Source: Sulfurovum sp.
GTDB taxonomy: Bacteria; Campylobacterota; Campylobacteria; Campylobacterales; Sulfurovaceae
Direction: 5' to 3'
Assembly: GCA_022729615.1 (NCBI GenBank)
Contig: DZAQ01000080.1
Coordinates: forward strand, 1-6,120
Length of the DNA: 6,120 nucleotides
In this document: positions 5,572 to 6,120 of the stretch, in pieces
Numbering within the stretch: position 1 is the first letter of the stretch
Layout of the letters: each line of letters starts with the position of its first letter
The notes under the pieces: generated by a model
Told to the model about the DNA's origin: nothing
Databases searched by the model: none
The model's input: only the letters and a program-made list of their open reading frames with translations
Position numbers and translations under genes: made by a program

Positions 5572-6120
5572 ATGTTTTATTTGGCTCAACCGCTCTTTGC
5601 CGCACTGACTTTGCTGCTGGTGCTAGCCGGGTGCGCAAGCGTCTCAGATCCCAAGATGCAGACCGAGGATAAATCCGGTATAGAGTATGCATTGCATCAG
5701 AACGGCTCAGCGACTATCGTTTTTGAAAACGGATTGGGAGCCACATCAAGCGAGTGGGAGAAGGTGGTCGAACCGCTCTCCAAAAAAGCGACGGTTTTCA
5801 CCTACAATCGCCCTGGTTACGGCGAGAGCAGACCTGCAAATACCCAGCGGGACGCCGAACATATTACTGGCGAACTGCGCGCGCTGCTGCTCCAAAAAGG
5901 TCTCAAGCCTCCCTATATCCTCGTGGGACACTCTTTGGGCGGGCTCTATATGCAGTATTTTGCCAGACGCTATCCGGGCGAGGTAAAAGGGGTTGTTTTG
6001 GTCGATTCGACCCATCCAAAGCAGTTCGAGGGAAAAGGGTCTTATGAGAACTGGCCGGCGTGGTATCGAGGATACTTCCAGATCGCGGCATCAGAGACGA
6101 CCAAAGATGAACTCTCCAAT
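5572..6120 (+). CDS. lipoprotein alpha/beta hydrolase, 3' end outside the window
   Basis: The frame is open from ATG 5572 to the window edge, 183 codons. Residues 1-21 form a lipoprotein signal peptide: hydrophobic core LFAALTLLLVLAG with the lipobox L18-A19-G20 and C21 as the lipidated residue, so the protein is probably anchored in a membrane facing the periplasm. The mature part is an alpha/beta hydrolase: strand SATIVFENGLG (46-56, oxyanion-hole area), FTYNRPGYGESRP (76-88), nucleophile elbow GHSLGG (119-124) with S121, and VVLVDSTHPKQF (141-152). The catalytic acid and base histidine are presumably beyond the edge. The substrate is unknown; esterase or lipase activity is plausible. AAGGA at 5561-5565, 6 nt before the ATG, sets the start. 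It lies 37 bp after the HD-GYP stop with no terminator between, so co-transcription is likely. Confidence 0.88.
   Translation, partial: MFYLAQPLFAALTLLLVLAGCASVSDPKMQTEDKSGIEYALHQNGSATIVFENGLGATSSEWEKVVEPLSKKATVFTYNRPGYGESRPANTQRDAEHITGELRALLLQKGLKPPYILVGHSLGGLYMQYFARRYPGEVKGVVLVDSTHPKQFEGKGSYENWPAWYRGYFQIAASETTKDELSN

Noticed and set aside
5687..6091. Several ORFs on both strands inside the right-edge region.
   Set aside because: The continuous frame from 5572 carries a lipobox and GHSLGG elbow, so the others are out-of-frame shadows.

Overview
The window looks like chromosomal DNA of a Campylobacterota (epsilonproteobacterial) organism of the free-living sulfur-oxidiser type (Sulfuricurvum/Sulfurimonas-like). 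This is an inference from overall protein character, moderate GC, compact gene packing with A-rich AAGGAG-type ribosome sites, and a Cache/HAMP/HD-GYP sensor next to small housekeeping genes. I could not run a database search, so the genus is not established.

Layout from left to right. Positions 1-43 (minus) hold the first 14 codons of an unidentified gene. Positions 44-329 hold no gene but contain a composite, hairpin-rich repeat (98-282) with imperfect terminal inverted repeats, probably a MITE-like or palindromic intergenic element. A small four-helix membrane protein of the DUF3147 type lies on the minus strand (330-680). Divergent from it is a DsrE-family small cysteine protein (813-1166), then an MBL-fold/beta-CASP ribonuclease-like protein (1290-2684). 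Next is a 79-residue, extremely acidic protein (2762-3001), followed by a short in-frame ORF beyond its amber stop and a strong hairpin (3070-3109) that looks like a terminator. The largest gene (3159-5534) encodes a membrane-bound Cache-HAMP-HD-GYP protein, probably a c-di-GMP phosphodiesterase, with a long insertion inside the HD-GYP domain. A lipoprotein alpha/beta hydrolase starts 37 bp later and runs off the right edge.

Functionally this is a row of mostly independent transcription units, not one pathway. Good promoter-like sequences precede dsrE-like, the beta-CASP gene, the acidic-protein gene and, more weakly, the HD-GYP gene; three have extended -10 (TGN) elements. Only the HD-GYP and hydrolase genes are close enough to suggest co-transcription. 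The stretches most worth a second look are the acidic gene with its palindromic upstream site and in-frame downstream ORF, the interrupted HD-GYP domain with a non-canonical GYP motif, and the composite repeat. I see no CRISPR array, rRNA, tRNA, transposase or phage gene.
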